From the NCBI GenBank assembly GCA_021613335.1, contig JAJTWR010000314.1, positions 2,308,501 to 2,372,500 of the forward strand: a stretch of DNA of 64,000 bases. The letters run 5' to 3'. The stretch is from Whitmania pigra. Taxonomy: Eukaryota; Annelida; Clitellata; Hirudinida; Haemopidae. A model generated the notes under the pieces. That model was given only the letters and a program-made list of their open reading frames with translations. It had not been told where the DNA came from and did no database searches. The position numbers were made by a program, and so were the translations under genes. Position 1 is the first letter of the stretch, and every line of letters starts with the position of its first letter. Below, one piece after another: positions 19,480 through 31,674 of the stretch.

Positions 19480-20112
19480 ATTGACAATTTTGGAAAAAAT
19501 TATAAAATGAGAGGCAAACAAACGATCCCTAAAATTGGGAGCAAGAACTATCGAAGGAACGTTAAATGAAGACCTTGTAAACAAGAGTAAAAGTAGTTTG
19601 AAATTGTCGATCAACCAGGTAGGCTAAAAAAAAAGTTATGACAATAATATTTAGCATAAAAAAATCTATATTAATATAAATGTTACCCATACCCATACTT
19701 ATAATAGATACGATTTGAAGAGCGCAGGCGTGTATTGGTTCGGGCTTCATCCCATAAAATATCGATTAGTTGATCCATCTCTAACAACCCAAATTAAGTG
19801 GGGTTTGCTATTACGGTTATTATCAAGCCAAGTACATTTTTGAATCATGGCACAGGACGATTAGTATCCAGGGACGTACTCTTTGTAGAGCAAAGAAGCA
19901 AAGAAACCTTCCCAATTACAGATTTCTTCCCCCCTCGAGTAGCCGCTGATCCAGAGATTTCTAAAGAATTATAAATCTCCTACCTATTATTTAAATCTGA
20001 TGATTCGCAGAGGAGGGCATCTATTGGCGATCATCCCATAAATATCATGTCTGGATGACGCCAGACACTCATCCACTTGTCAGAAGCAAGCATATCGGCT
20101 ATTACCTGGTTA
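19480..20112. other. Spacer between rogdi and XPC
   Basis: Holds the rogdi upstream region and the XPC 3' flank. No coding frame, RNA gene or clear repeat was seen. Confidence 0.5.
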
Positions 20113-20118
20113 TTTATT
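20113..20118 (-). promoter_or_regulatory. Polyadenylation signal of XPC
   Basis: AATAAA on the minus strand about 100 bp after the XPC stop codon. Confidence 0.4.
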
Positions 20119-20215
20119 CGTTAGTTTTTTAGCTTAATCATCGTAACCTATTCATATCGCTTACCAAAGCCAAAAAATTCAACTCAACTAAAGTTGTCAA
20201 TGGGGTAAATTATCT

Positions 20216-20519
20216 TTAATTTCCACCATTATCACAATCATCATCCATTCCTCCATCACTTGGAATGAAACCACCATCATCAAGATTTTCAGAAGATTGC
20301 AACACATCAGCATTTTTATCTCCAATAGTAACAGCAACAAGACGATCAACAAGTTTCTTGTTTTCGGCCCTTTTCTTAGTGGCTCTTGATTTTGTTGGCT
20401 GCTTTAGGCCACCTTTTGAGTACTGGCATCATAAGTAATTTGTTAATCATATTATGCACATATTACTTAGTAATATTAAGTAGCATCATAGCAAGCAATA
20501 TGCTGGCTTAAATAATTTA

Positions 20520-20558
<39 letters not shown>

Positions 20559-22550
20559 TCTTTCAACCTCCATGCTGAATTGCTCCTTCAGTCTCTCTCT
20601 GATGAGAAGTGCCTTTGTCAATTTCTTCCAGTTTTTAATGACCCTTTCTTGTCTTTTCTGCAAAAAATTATTGTAAATCACAAACAGAAACTCCATCACT
20701 GAATTTATGCTTAGTGGCTTCATAATTGTCCTCATCATCATCATTATCATAGTTATATTCATCATCAACATCATCATCACCACCAGCAGCACCTAACTCA
20801 CCTCTAATTCTTTCTCCCTGATGTTCCTTTGCTCCTCCTCCCAGGCAGCAGTGAGTATTTCTTTATGTTCCGTGCACACGACCCATCCTTTCAAGCTGGT
20901 TATTAAAACGATAAATAAATAATTAATTAATTATCTATATCAGCATGTGATTACAATGGTTAATATTGATCAGAAACACATGAAATGGTGGACAGCTAAC
21001 ATTGGGGCACTGATGTTCCTGTGGAATTCCCAGCCCAACATGGCAGGCGCCACATCAATCTCCAGCTTTTTTGCCACTCGATTCAGACCTGGCATGGCAT
21101 CTGACAAGAGGAAATGGTTGGATGGTAAAGGCTGCAATCACCAGCACTGATAAAATAAAGCTATCATCATTATCACCTTCTATTAGCACAGTACCAGGAG
21201 GCAACATCCAAGGCTTGAAAATTTCCACATTGCCAAAGTCATTCTTCGGAACAACTCCCTGGTGATAACGATGTAATCAATATAACTGGTAATTAATAAC
21301 ATATAACTAATAACACATAAGTAATGTAACTAATAACATATAACTATTATCATTAGTTGCACAAATGTTTGCTGGTGTCTAGGATTTCAACTTCCATCAC
21401 AGCCAGATCAAAGTGAAAACCTTAACAATTTTGCCCATTGGTAATAATGATATAAATAATGACAATTACAACTAAGTTTTCAATATTGACCAACCCCCAC
21501 AGCAGGCTTAGGAACAAATAATTCCGTCTGCCATCTCCCGAACAATCGCAAATTTTCATCGCACGACATTCTGTTCTTTCCATTCTGGGAATACAAGTTT
21601 CAACAAAAGATCATAATGCTTGAAATTGTAGTATTTATTTAAAAAATTAAGATGTAATCCTTAAATAAAGTAATAAGGTCAATCTTTAAAAAAATTCTCA
21701 AATAAAAAAAAACAAAAAACTATTTTGTTTTAATGCATCTTATCATTCAAACAGATTTCTTAAATTAATGTTTAACACGAACAAATAGGCAGATAATCAG
21801 CAGAAAGCAGTAACTGACAGTTTTTGGTCTCCTCTTGACGATCTTGTAAGGTTCCTCGTCCTCCCTCACAACTCTTCCCTCAACCATCCACTTCTCCTTC
21901 GAGTGGAGCTAAAAGAAGACACTTTTAAGATCATTTATTTATAACAACATACTGACATGAGATTTCTGAATAAATATAAAACAATATAAATTATCTATAA
22001 AATCATAATATTGTAATTTCTTCTAAATCTAATGGAAAAAATCATGTTTTATCCCCCGTAACTGTCAGACCCACCTCATGGACACAGGCCCTCGAGTAAA
22101 CTGGTTCATCTTTGACATACCCCAGGATGAGAGATGTTGGGGGGTAGATGCACTCAAACTTCAACAGGTGACGGGTCAGAACATACCTTTGCGATTGGAG
22201 TTTTAATAATAAGTAATATTTTGGTCATTTCAAACATTGTAAAATTAAAAAAAAAAAAAACTAAAATGTCAATAATAATGATAAAAATAATAAAAATAAT
22301 ATTGATGATAACAATAATATTAAATTTATATTGCAAACGTGTACATAGTATCAGAGGAGCTATTTATCTTTTTTTAATCAGGTAATATCACATTTAAGCA
22401 ATGATTGCAGGATAACTGATTCCTAAATGGCTTTAATTCTATAATAATTAGACAATCAAGTGATCATGAAAAATGACAAAATCAATAAGACAATCTGTCC
22501 CCCTTGAGCCAAAGCTCAACTTTTGAACTGGACACAAACCAATGAAAAAC

Positions 22551-22595
<45 letters not shown>

Positions 22596-25500
22596 TAAGT
22601 AGTAATAAAATAAAAAAATAATCTGAATACTGACAGGGGATGGTTTTTGTAGGCAGAGACACTGCTTGGCAGTGGCTGTTTGAACAGTTCATCTAAAGTT
22701 TTATTAAATAAATTATAATGAGGTTCATTAGTGAATATTTTATAATTATACATATTTAATTTAATGAGAAAGCCTTACATCAGACATAGTGATAGTAATT
22801 TCAAATTATTTTTCAACAAACATTATCATAAAATATGCATCTGCAAATATTAATTTTTTTTCCTAAACCTTCAATGGATAGATCTTCAGCATCATTATCT
22901 GATTGGCTGCCTGTATAATTGGCTAGTGTAGATTTCCACCAATCAGGATCAACCCTCTTTCTGTAGGAAACCAGTAACCAATCAGGATCATACCTGCTGG
23001 TTAGGTCCTTTATATAACCTTCTGGATAAAAAAAATTAGAATGACCTTCATTGATTCAACTGTAAAAATTAATTATTAAATGATTATTTAACATAAAGCA
23101 ATCATTAATAGCTATCTTATTCGTCATCTTTCCATTCACTGATCATTCAGTTGACCAACCATTTTGCCAGGCGAGAACATAAGAGAAAGGCCTTCTGATG
23201 TTTTTCCTTGCATCACCGAAATCGTCGGCAACGCATCGATAGCTATTTACATCTGAAAAGTGACAAAATAGTAATCGCATGAATATTTAATTATCAATAA
23301 ATTACAATCATTATCATAATGCTCACATATCCACCTCTTTTCCTCGGGCAGATAAACCTCGCTCCACCAATCAAATTTTCCATCACCATCAACACTGCCC
23401 TCTGTTGAGATCATTTCACTGTCTCCGTCTTTTAGGCTGTTGCTGTCACTTACGTCAACCTTTTCCTTAACAGCAATTCCAGAATTATTTTTAGAACTGG
23501 AATTCCCATCACTTGTGACACCTTTAGCTTTTTCTTTCTTTGAAGATTTTGTTTTTGATGAGTCTTTCCTGTAAGTGATCAATTAATGCCAAATTTTAAT
23601 AGCTGGTTATTAATATTTATAAATAAATAATCAGTTAATTAGTTATTAATAGTTGACCAATTATTTGATTAACTGCTGGTTTCAAATTATAAACGTTAAA
23701 TCATTTAGTAGATGTTTAACATCGTTGCGACAGTAACAACCAGTAACAAAGACCTTGAATTGCCAAAAAGAAGAGGTAATGATGATGATGATGGTTTCTT
23801 GAGCTGGAATAAAAAATAAAAATAATCCATTACGTCCAACCTAGTTCTTCAATTACAAGGATCATTGTAATAATTGAAAATTATAATAAATATATTAATT
23901 TATAAATTTATAATAACTTATTCAGACTCACCAAATCAGAAGGCTTGCTTGTGACTGGTTCAAAAGAGTGGATCAGTCTGACATTGAAGCCAAGAACTCT
24001 CAAGGTAATGATAACCATCTAGAATGGTGATGAGGTAATTATGATGATGATTTTTTGTAGAGCTAAGAGCGATATAACAACGACAATGGAGTATATAAAT
24101 TCACCAGTGAATGCTCCATAGTGTTCTTAGCCTCTTTTTCCTCGAACCTCCGCTTCAAATTTTCCAACTTTAAAGAAAATAAAACTTGTCAAAAGTATGC
24201 ACCACTCGGAATTAAAACTTTACAAACTCAAACTCGTCAAAATTATTAATATATGTTAACAACCAGCTCTTTAGTGTCGCCATGACGACAAGGATCCCTC
24301 CCCGTGTGGCATGGAAAGTATTTGTGAAACCAGGTGACAAAGGAGAACAAGCTTTCAACTTTCCAGGTTAATATAGTCTGGTCCAGGAATTTGATTGGCA
24401 CGTGAGACAAGGAAAGGGCATGAAGTTCTGGGTCATTGCATATTTTATTATAATGTTGACCAATAGCAAGGTAGCACATCAGATGGACCTGATAAATTAT
24501 GTTAATTTCTATACTGGGATGAGGTGTAGATAAATAAAATTCTTGTGATTGAATTACAATTTCTTCATGATGCCAGATTTAATGGCACTAAAGCATTCAA
24601 CAGAAAATCAAATTTTAATTGATCATAAATTGTTATTATTAACCTGATGACATTGTTTTTGTCTGAGAACCTTAATTCGATTTACAGCACATCTCAACTC
24701 ATCCATCATCTGCTCCTCTGGAGTTCTGTTTGGAAAGCATTATTATGAAGATATTAGTGATGGTGATGAAATGATGGTTCTGTTTGGAAAGCATTATTAT
24801 GAAGATATTAATGATGGTGATAAAATGATGGTTAAAAAAATGTTGAACTTATAATGAGCTTATGATTACAAAATGGTGAACTTAGGATGAGTTTTAACAG
24901 CGAAGGCCAAAACACACCAGGATCAAATAAAATTGAAGTTAATTTATTATGTTTAAACAACTAATTTTGAGCCATTGATTGAATTGGGCCGTTTCTCAAA
25001 ATTGTTTAAACAAGGCCGACCTATAGTCCTCTATGGCCATTCCTGACACCCTATGGTCGACCCCGACCCTCTCTATGGTCGACCCTGGCCCCCCTATGAT
25101 CAAACCATGGCCAGCCCTAACCTATACCCCCCATATTAATATTAACCCAAACTCTAATCCTATCTAAGACCTATACCCCTTATATTAATATTAACCCAAA
25201 TTCTAATCATAACAATTATAATAATAATTCCTTCAAAGATCTATCATCATCACCAACTTCTTGCCTCTTGATGCTCTCTGCATTACAATTTCTACATCTC
25301 TGAGCTGCCTTTTGGGTGGTCTGACATCACTATCATCGCCTGAGAAGTGATTTAGTGGTTTAATAGATTAATATTGCTAACATTTAGTCAACAACACATC
25401 ACGTTTTAGTAACTAAATGTTATTTTGATTTAAATGTTCATTTAATGTTCTAATGCTTCTAAAACTTTTAAATATCCTCCTCAGACCCATCAATACAAGA

Positions 25501-26476
25501 CGCAAAAATTTTGGAACTTTTCAATTTTATAACATTTAAGAGTCAATGAAAGTAACTAAAAAGTTTTTCAATTATTTGTTATGTACACTACAGTAACCAA
25601 AGGGTCTCTATCACTGCAATTGATTGTGTTATCCGCAAAAGCTTTATGACCTTATGTACACTACAGTGCACGCGGGTCTGAGGAGGATATATCACGGTTG
25701 CAGAGCTTAATGATGCTTAAGTCAATTAGCATAATGTTACAATAATTGAGATTATATTAGCATATAACTTTTAATCAAAACAACATACATTTCACTTCTT
25801 CCCAGTCATCATCATCTTCACTATCTTCGTCTCCACTATTGTCATTTTCATTGTCATCATCATCTATTATAGTGGTACTCTTTGACTTTGTTGTTCTAGG
25901 TTTAATTTTATTTGCTTTAATTTTAGAATTTTTTGTTGTAGTAGAATTAGCTTTTCTGGACATTGACGTTTTTCTATTATTAACCACTTTTGTTGCCAAT
26001 GACTCTGAAGTCACAACATCTGAATCAGTCAAATCCTGGTCAAGTCTTTTTCTTTTGATATCGATGTCGTCGTTGTCGTGGCAACCGCCAACAGCACTTA
26101 CATTTCGCCTTTTCTTGCTGAATTTCTTTTTGTTATTGCAAAGGAGCCCATTGTCTGAAATGTTTTGGTGTTTATCCATAACCTTCGACAATTTTCTGGA
26201 GGAATTTTCTGTCTCGCTCGCTCCTTTCTTACGTAGAGTGCTGCGAGTGTTCGGCTTAACATTCTTGGACGCTTCGGACATTTCAGATATATTCTGAGTT
26301 TCATTTGTTCTCTTCTTTTTTGAACCACTCTCAGGAGCAAGATTAACGGATTCAAAATACTGAGATCTCGTAGACTTTCTACTTCCAGGCTTAACTTTAC
26401 TGACGACATTTAAAAATGAGTTATTTTTGCACTGTTTAAACTTATCTGCCAACTTTGCTCCCAAACTCTCGGTCAT
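20216..26476 (-). CDS. XPC: XPC, DNA damage recognition factor
   Basis: XPC/Rad4 protein, the lesion sensor that starts global-genome nucleotide excision repair. Twenty exons: 25789-26476, 25258-25339, 24644-24725, 24264-24488, 24105-24167, 23932-24018, 23754-23803, 23327-23568, 23160-23252, 22994-23021, 22869-22960, 22635-22692, 22075-22186, 21819-21908, 21495-21584, 21177-21258, 21001-21100, 20802-20895, 20568-20657, 20216-20422. The frame gives 884 aa (human 940). The N-terminus is lysine/serine-rich and ends in an acidic run before DDDDWEEVK, as in XPC. The transglutaminase-like fold follows ([17 protein letters not shown], then [16 protein letters not shown]). The beta-hairpin domains carry [48 protein letters not shown] and [18 protein letters not shown]. 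The end carries [19 protein letters not shown]. Exon 7 is only 50 nt and exon 10 only 28 nt. An (ATA)n tract lies just past exon 19. Confidence 0.93.
20519..20560. repeat. (ATA)n microsatellite in the XPC last intron
   Basis: Pure trinucleotide tract starting about 8 bp downstream of the donor of XPC exon 19. Confidence 0.9.
22551..22592. repeat. (ATA)n microsatellite
   Basis: Pure trinucleotide run in XPC intron 12. Confidence 0.9.
24725..24832. repeat. 54-bp tandem duplication over the XPC exon 3 acceptor
   Basis: Two near-identical 54-bp units, both containing CTGTTTGGAAAGCATTATTA. Read on the minus strand, each unit carries the polypyrimidine and CAG of the exon 3 acceptor, so there are two acceptors 54 bp apart. 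Using the upstream one would add an in-frame stop. Confidence 0.85.
25376..25781. repeat. Direct repeat copy A, XPC intron 1
   Basis: Matches 26637-26825 in the same orientation with few changes, except that this copy holds an extra 213-bp inverted-repeat element plus a few further bases. Shared landmarks are GTCAACAACACATCA and TTAATGATGCTTAAGTCAAT. Confidence 0.9.
25475..25687. mobile_element. Small TA-flanked inverted-repeat element (MITE)
   Basis: A 213-bp element with perfect 14-bp terminal inverted repeats (TCCTCCTCAGACCC and its complement), flanked by TA on both sides. The duplicated segment at 26637-26825 lacks it and shows a single TA-containing junction, the expected empty site. 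The TA target and short TIRs suggest a Tc1/mariner-type non-autonomous element. No coding frame inside. Confidence 0.85.
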
Positions 26477-26636
26477 TATAAGAACATTCTTTAATACAAA
26501 CTCACAGATGCCATTTAAAAGTAAATATTATGATTAAAAGTTAACTTTAATTCGATATATTTAATTTGATTCAAAAAATCTTTATATTTAAAAAATACAG
26601 TCACAAAATTAACATCATATTAATTCAATAAGTTTG

Positions 26637-26825
26637 GCTAACATTTAGTCAACAACACATCATGTTTTAGTAACTAAATGTTATTTTGATTCAAATGTTT
26701 ATTTCTGCTAATGCCTCTAAAACTTTTAAATATGTCACTGTTGCAGAGCTTAATGATGCTTAAGTCAATTAGCATAATGTTACAATAATTAAGATTATTA
26801 TTAGCATATAACTTTTAATCAAAAC
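26637..26825. repeat. Direct repeat copy B, upstream of XPC
   Basis: Second copy of the segment at 25376-25781, lacking the inserted inverted-repeat element. It lies upstream of the XPC start codon, so the first coding exon is bracketed by the two copies. Confidence 0.9.
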
Positions 26826-28748
26826 CGAATAATGACCATTTATGTAATTGTCGATTTGCAAATGGCTAAACCTAAACAATTTTAAGTAAAGTCTAATGAA
26901 ACATTGTTATAAGTTGTTAGACTTTCTTAACAATTGCAAATTAATGCTGAGTAGCTAAGAACTCCCTGACATGATTGTTGATCAAGTGCCTGATACATTC
27001 CAGTAAATTAAGAAAACTGATATCACTATTTGTTATTTATATATAATTTAAGTTTCGATAACTACTTTTTGAGGCCTTTACTTTCTTTGCATCCGTAGTG
27101 TGAATTTGTTTGCCACTAATCCACAGTACTGCAGTAATATTCATGCGTTTAAAAAAAAGTCCCTCCCCTGCCAATTTGAAAATTTTATACCAAACTTATC
27201 ACTATTAGTGATTATTAGCGCCAGCACCAAAACAATTCCAAGGAATGCAATGATTTGAAGACATCAATTAATTTAATGCACATCACACAAGTGCTAGTCG
27301 TTGATTAAAACATGGAATGAATAGGGGAGGAAAAAAAGTGTTGTTAATCTATTTTATAAAGTGCATAGAGAGCTACACTTAATTAAATGGATAAACAACA
27401 CATTAAAAGCCTTGAATCATGAAATCTTGTGATTGGTCAAACTCTGATCCTATGAAAAATAAACTCACCAGATAAATTGTTAAAAACAAAAATATGACAT
27501 CAAAATTGTCGAGTTTGTAAATGAGCATAGCATGCAATCTTCGCAATCCTGGACAAATATGAAAACAAAATATGGTAGAAGAAAAACGTTCTTGTAAAAG
27601 TAATAGAAAAGACCTATAATTCATGAAATAAGAAATTAGTGTGAATTAGAGAACAAGGCATCTCCTGGAATGAGTTGCAAAAGCACATTAAAAAACTTAT
27701 AAAACAATCTCATCCCATTGCCAATAACTCACAAATAAGCTTTTAACATTCAAATACTTTAAATTTAAATATAATCAACCATTTACATTCATTTAAATAA
27801 ACATTAAACAAGTTTACCACTCAAATATTGCATTATTGAAACAATCATTCATGTTAAATGATAATTAAAAGCATCATCATCGCCATTGTAGATGAGTAGT
27901 CATTGACTGCTTGTCGCATCGTTTCATCACATAAATTAGGCGAATGTTAATAAATAAAATATTCTTAACCATTTAAAAACAAATAGCATCTTAACTCAAA
28001 TAGGACAAAAAACAAAGGATATGTGACCAACACACTAAACATTACAACTCATTGGCAGGGTTTAAGCAATAAAAAACATTACCACAACATGAAAGTAACA
28101 TCTTTACTCATTACACCTACTAATCAATAAATAAAATAGCAGCATAGCAACATTTGTTGTGTTACATTTACATCATAGCAAGAAATTACATTCAGATCTG
28201 TAAACTACTCGAGGTGAATCATCATTCAGATCTGTAAACTACTCGAGACGAATCATCAAGCACAGACAGAAAATTAATAGGTAAATGACCATTTATAATG
28301 GTGTTTAACAAACATGACATAAACTTGACATGACAAAACAAAAAACGTTAAAAATTGCATCAACAACAACATCAATCAACAAAACAGATCCTCGTAACTG
28401 TACAATTATAATGCTTGGAATTTTTAAGACAATAATTGGCAAATAAAACTTATTGTGAGAGCATTACTAAATAAATGCAAATGCATGATCACCAACACGT
28501 TAACATTTAAAATTGTCACATGTAAATATTCATTGGCACTGACTGGACACATTAATGACATTATCAAGATTAATAAAATCCAATATATATAACACGATTT
28601 AATTAATTAACCATATCTACTGGTTGAAAAGGATACTTCCAGGTATTACTCATCAAGTATTGCATATGCTCCAGGCACCCACAATCCAGGAAATATGGAA
28701 CTATATGGAAATATGATGTTATTCCAAACTACTTTCATTTCTCAGCAC
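26826..28748. other. Spacer between XPC and homer
   Basis: AT-rich. Contains a 33-bp tandem duplication at about 28194-28259 (each unit has CAGATCTGTAAACTACTCGA). No gene recognised. The homer 3' untranslated region probably occupies its right end. Confidence 0.5.
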
Positions 28749-31155
28749 TCAGGCATCCAGGTAGGTCTCCAGCTCTTCAGCTAGCTTGTCGTTCATGGCG
28801 TAGAGCTCATTTATCTTGTGCGATATCTCCTCTTGGAGCTTCCTCAGACCCTGCTGGTTCGGCCTCTTTGTAAAGTGGACTTGATCCACTCGAGAGGTCA
28901 ACTCCTTCACCTGATTCTTCAGCTGAAAGTTCTCACTCTCAGCATCCTGACATTAATGATTGATTAAACAATGGAATAATAACAATATTATTTGGAAAAG
29001 AATAATGGAATAATAACAATATTATTGAGCAAAGACTGATCATATAATTACCATCAACTAATGCAATTTAATAACTGGCACAGGTATTAATAAATAAAAC
29101 AATTTACTCTAAGTTTAGAAGTTAGCTTTTGATTCTGAATGTCAGCTCTCTTGCACTCATTGTACTGCTGTTTCAACTTAATCAGTTCCTGAGAAAAGAT
29201 GATTGTGATTTATGTTCATTAATCGCTCAACCACTAATTAAATAAAATTTTTTAATTTACCTCCTCCTTGAGAGTACCCATCCTTTCTAATTCCTTCAAT
29301 CTCTCTCTAGCTTCATTCAGTTGAGCAACATAAGCATCCATGTTTGCCAACTGTGGTGTCCCGAAGAATATAAAGATCAGATTGATTGATCGATAGTACG
29401 ATGAGAACAGTTAGCTCACCATGGACAATCACAATAATAACAATAATACAGGTGATAATTACAATAATAACAACAATACAGGTGATTTTGATACCTTGGT
29501 CTGGGCAACTTCAATTTCCTCATCATAGAGCCTCAGTTGCTTCTGCCACTCATCAGCACTCCTCCTTGATTCCTCCAGCGCCGTCGTCAAGGTAGCATTG
29601 CTGTTCCTGAGAGACTGGAGTTCAGCCTCCCATTCTTTGGCTTTCGATGAACTGAAGGTAAACAAACGAAAGACGACGTGAGTGTCAAGCGGGACACTCC
29701 AAAGCACAGATTTATATTATTAGTATAGAATTTCTACCTCTGAGCTAGTTCTAACTTCAGCCTATCATTCTCAGCTCTGAGCAATGTAATGACACCTGTG
29801 CACTTGCTATTGGAACATTTGAGGTCAGTGCTGAAAGGTTTTGTTGTTGATGCTGGTGTTGTTGTATGGTTGCCAGGGTCACTGAGAGTGACCAATTTCC
29901 TTGGAGGCCATCCATTTGAAGGTTTATCACTGTTGCTCTGAATGGTATCTGAAGTTGCAGGTACTGATCTTTCTTGGGATGCTGATCTCTAAAATCATCA
30001 TCAATACTATAACTAGTAGTAATAAATATTTATTTGTATTAGCATTAAGAACTTGAACCACATAAGCATCTATTTTGTTCTGCAAAATTTTCATTTCCTT
30101 AATTGTTTTTATCCTGCTTATTCAATTTGAAGAACTAAATCGAATTTGCTCATTGTAGTGCCTACACATCCCTGTGGGATCATTTTGTGCATTCATAAAA
30201 TAAGATAAATAAATTGTAAATTATCACATATTATGTTATAATGAGACACTCACCAAGGATGGAGAGTCTGCTTTGTCCGCAACTGAAACGACAAGTTCTT
30301 TCACTTCGTCAAACTTGTCTGCAAACTTCAACAGAAAATCAAAAATAGAAAATGGGGTATTTGAATTTCTAGTTATGCCGACAACAATTCAAACCTTGGC
30401 CAGTTCAACTTCTGATTTGCAACCTATCCCATAAACAGTGGCTGCCTGGCTATCCACCCATTGTCCAAATTTTTGCGAGGTCTTTACAAACTTCATCTTT
30501 TGCTTGACAAAACAGTTTATGATCACCTGAAAATAGCAGCAGGCTAATGTTGAACACAGTAAATAATGCAGTTAGAAAGTACAAGCACAAATTATCCATT
30601 GTATTAACAATAAACAAAACATATTTAAAAAGGTTAAAAGTTCCAGTTTTTAATTAATTTATTTATTTATTATCCTAATATTGTTTAATTATACTGAGCA
30701 GATTTTCTTTAAATAATCATACAGAATCAAATAATAAAAGTTGTCCACATCACCTTATTTTCATCAATGCATATGATGCGATATGTGTTCTTGGAGCTGT
30801 CATGGTAGAGTGATACAGGCACTGGCTGTTGTGTTAGTGGAAGCCATTTCTTTTTCGTCTCATGATCAATTTGAAACACTTGGGCCGAAATTGTTACAAT
30901 GGGCACTTCCCTGTTTTAAAGAAAGCATCACTGGCATTTGCATAACTTTGATCAACAAATTATATTAAAAAATTAATTATCGTTGTGAATATTTTGATTT
31001 CCATACATTAGCAGATTAATCCCCTCTATTAACGCTATACTTCAAGATTTTGTGTTCCATAAATCACTTGACCACCTCAAACAACATATCAAATGAATCG
31101 CTTAAAGATACATAACAAATAAGATTAAAGGTATTTAGTGAAGGCCTTACCCCAT
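28749..31155 (-). CDS. HOMER: Homer scaffold protein
   Basis: Postsynaptic scaffold whose EVH1 domain binds proline-rich ligands (mGluR, IP3 receptor and Shank in vertebrates) and whose coiled coil tetramerises. Nine exons: coding start 31151-31155 (ATGGG), then 30754-30910, 30395-30526, 30254-30325, 29738-29988, 29495-29651, 29261-29350, 29108-29188, 28749-28946; 380 aa in one frame. The EVH1 domain covers residues 1 to about 110: MGEVPIVTISAQVFQIDHET, then TYRIICIDENK, and [20 protein letters not shown] (human [20 protein letters not shown]). The middle is serine/threonine-rich. From about residue 170 to the end is coiled coil, with KEWEAELQSLRNSNATLTTA and EEISHKINELYAMNDKLAEE. The 5-nt first coding exon is as in vertebrate Homer, where exon 1 is also tiny. 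Transcribed away from arp3. Confidence 0.93.
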
Positions 31156-31674
31156 TTTAAGTTCACCACGAAAAGAGGCTTGTTTTGGCAACTAAAATTG
31201 AATCATCCCCAAGCATATTTGAAGTGAAAACATCTTGAAACAAGGTGCAAAGGATATTTCAGATATTTTCTTTTAATTTTTTTAAACAAAAATTGTTTAA
31301 TAAACATTTTTAACACCTGAAGAAAAAAGTATTCAAAAGTAATAAGAAGTGACAAAAAGTCCTTGAAAGGTGATGAAAATAAATTTTATTTAATTTATTA
31401 AAAAATAAAAATATTTAAAATATTTAAATTAAATTTGTGTAGAGTAATTTATATAAATTAAAAAACGAGGACATTGGAGCTTAATTTATCGGTCCGTTTA
31501 CCATCACCTCTCAGGAGCTCGGGAGTAAATTTAGTTCCGGGTGGGTGTCCGTATGCTTTAGGAAGTTAAGGTGGATTTCTTGAAAAAAACAATAAATTTG
31601 TAACTAGAAATTCAAAATTTATCTTATTTCAACGAATCCTTTAGTTCTTTAAATCTTTTTCCTACGAATCGAAA
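31156..31674. promoter_or_regulatory. Shared homer/arp3 promoter region
   Basis: The start codons of homer (minus) and arp3 (plus) are about 520 bp apart and diverge, so the region must hold both promoters and both 5' untranslated regions. No TATA box or other element can be assigned with certainty. Confidence 0.6.

Noticed and set aside
25839..26297. 152-codon hydrophobic plus-strand frame
   Set aside because: Antisense shadow of XPC exon 1, whose lysine/serine-rich codons read as Leu/Phe on the other strand.
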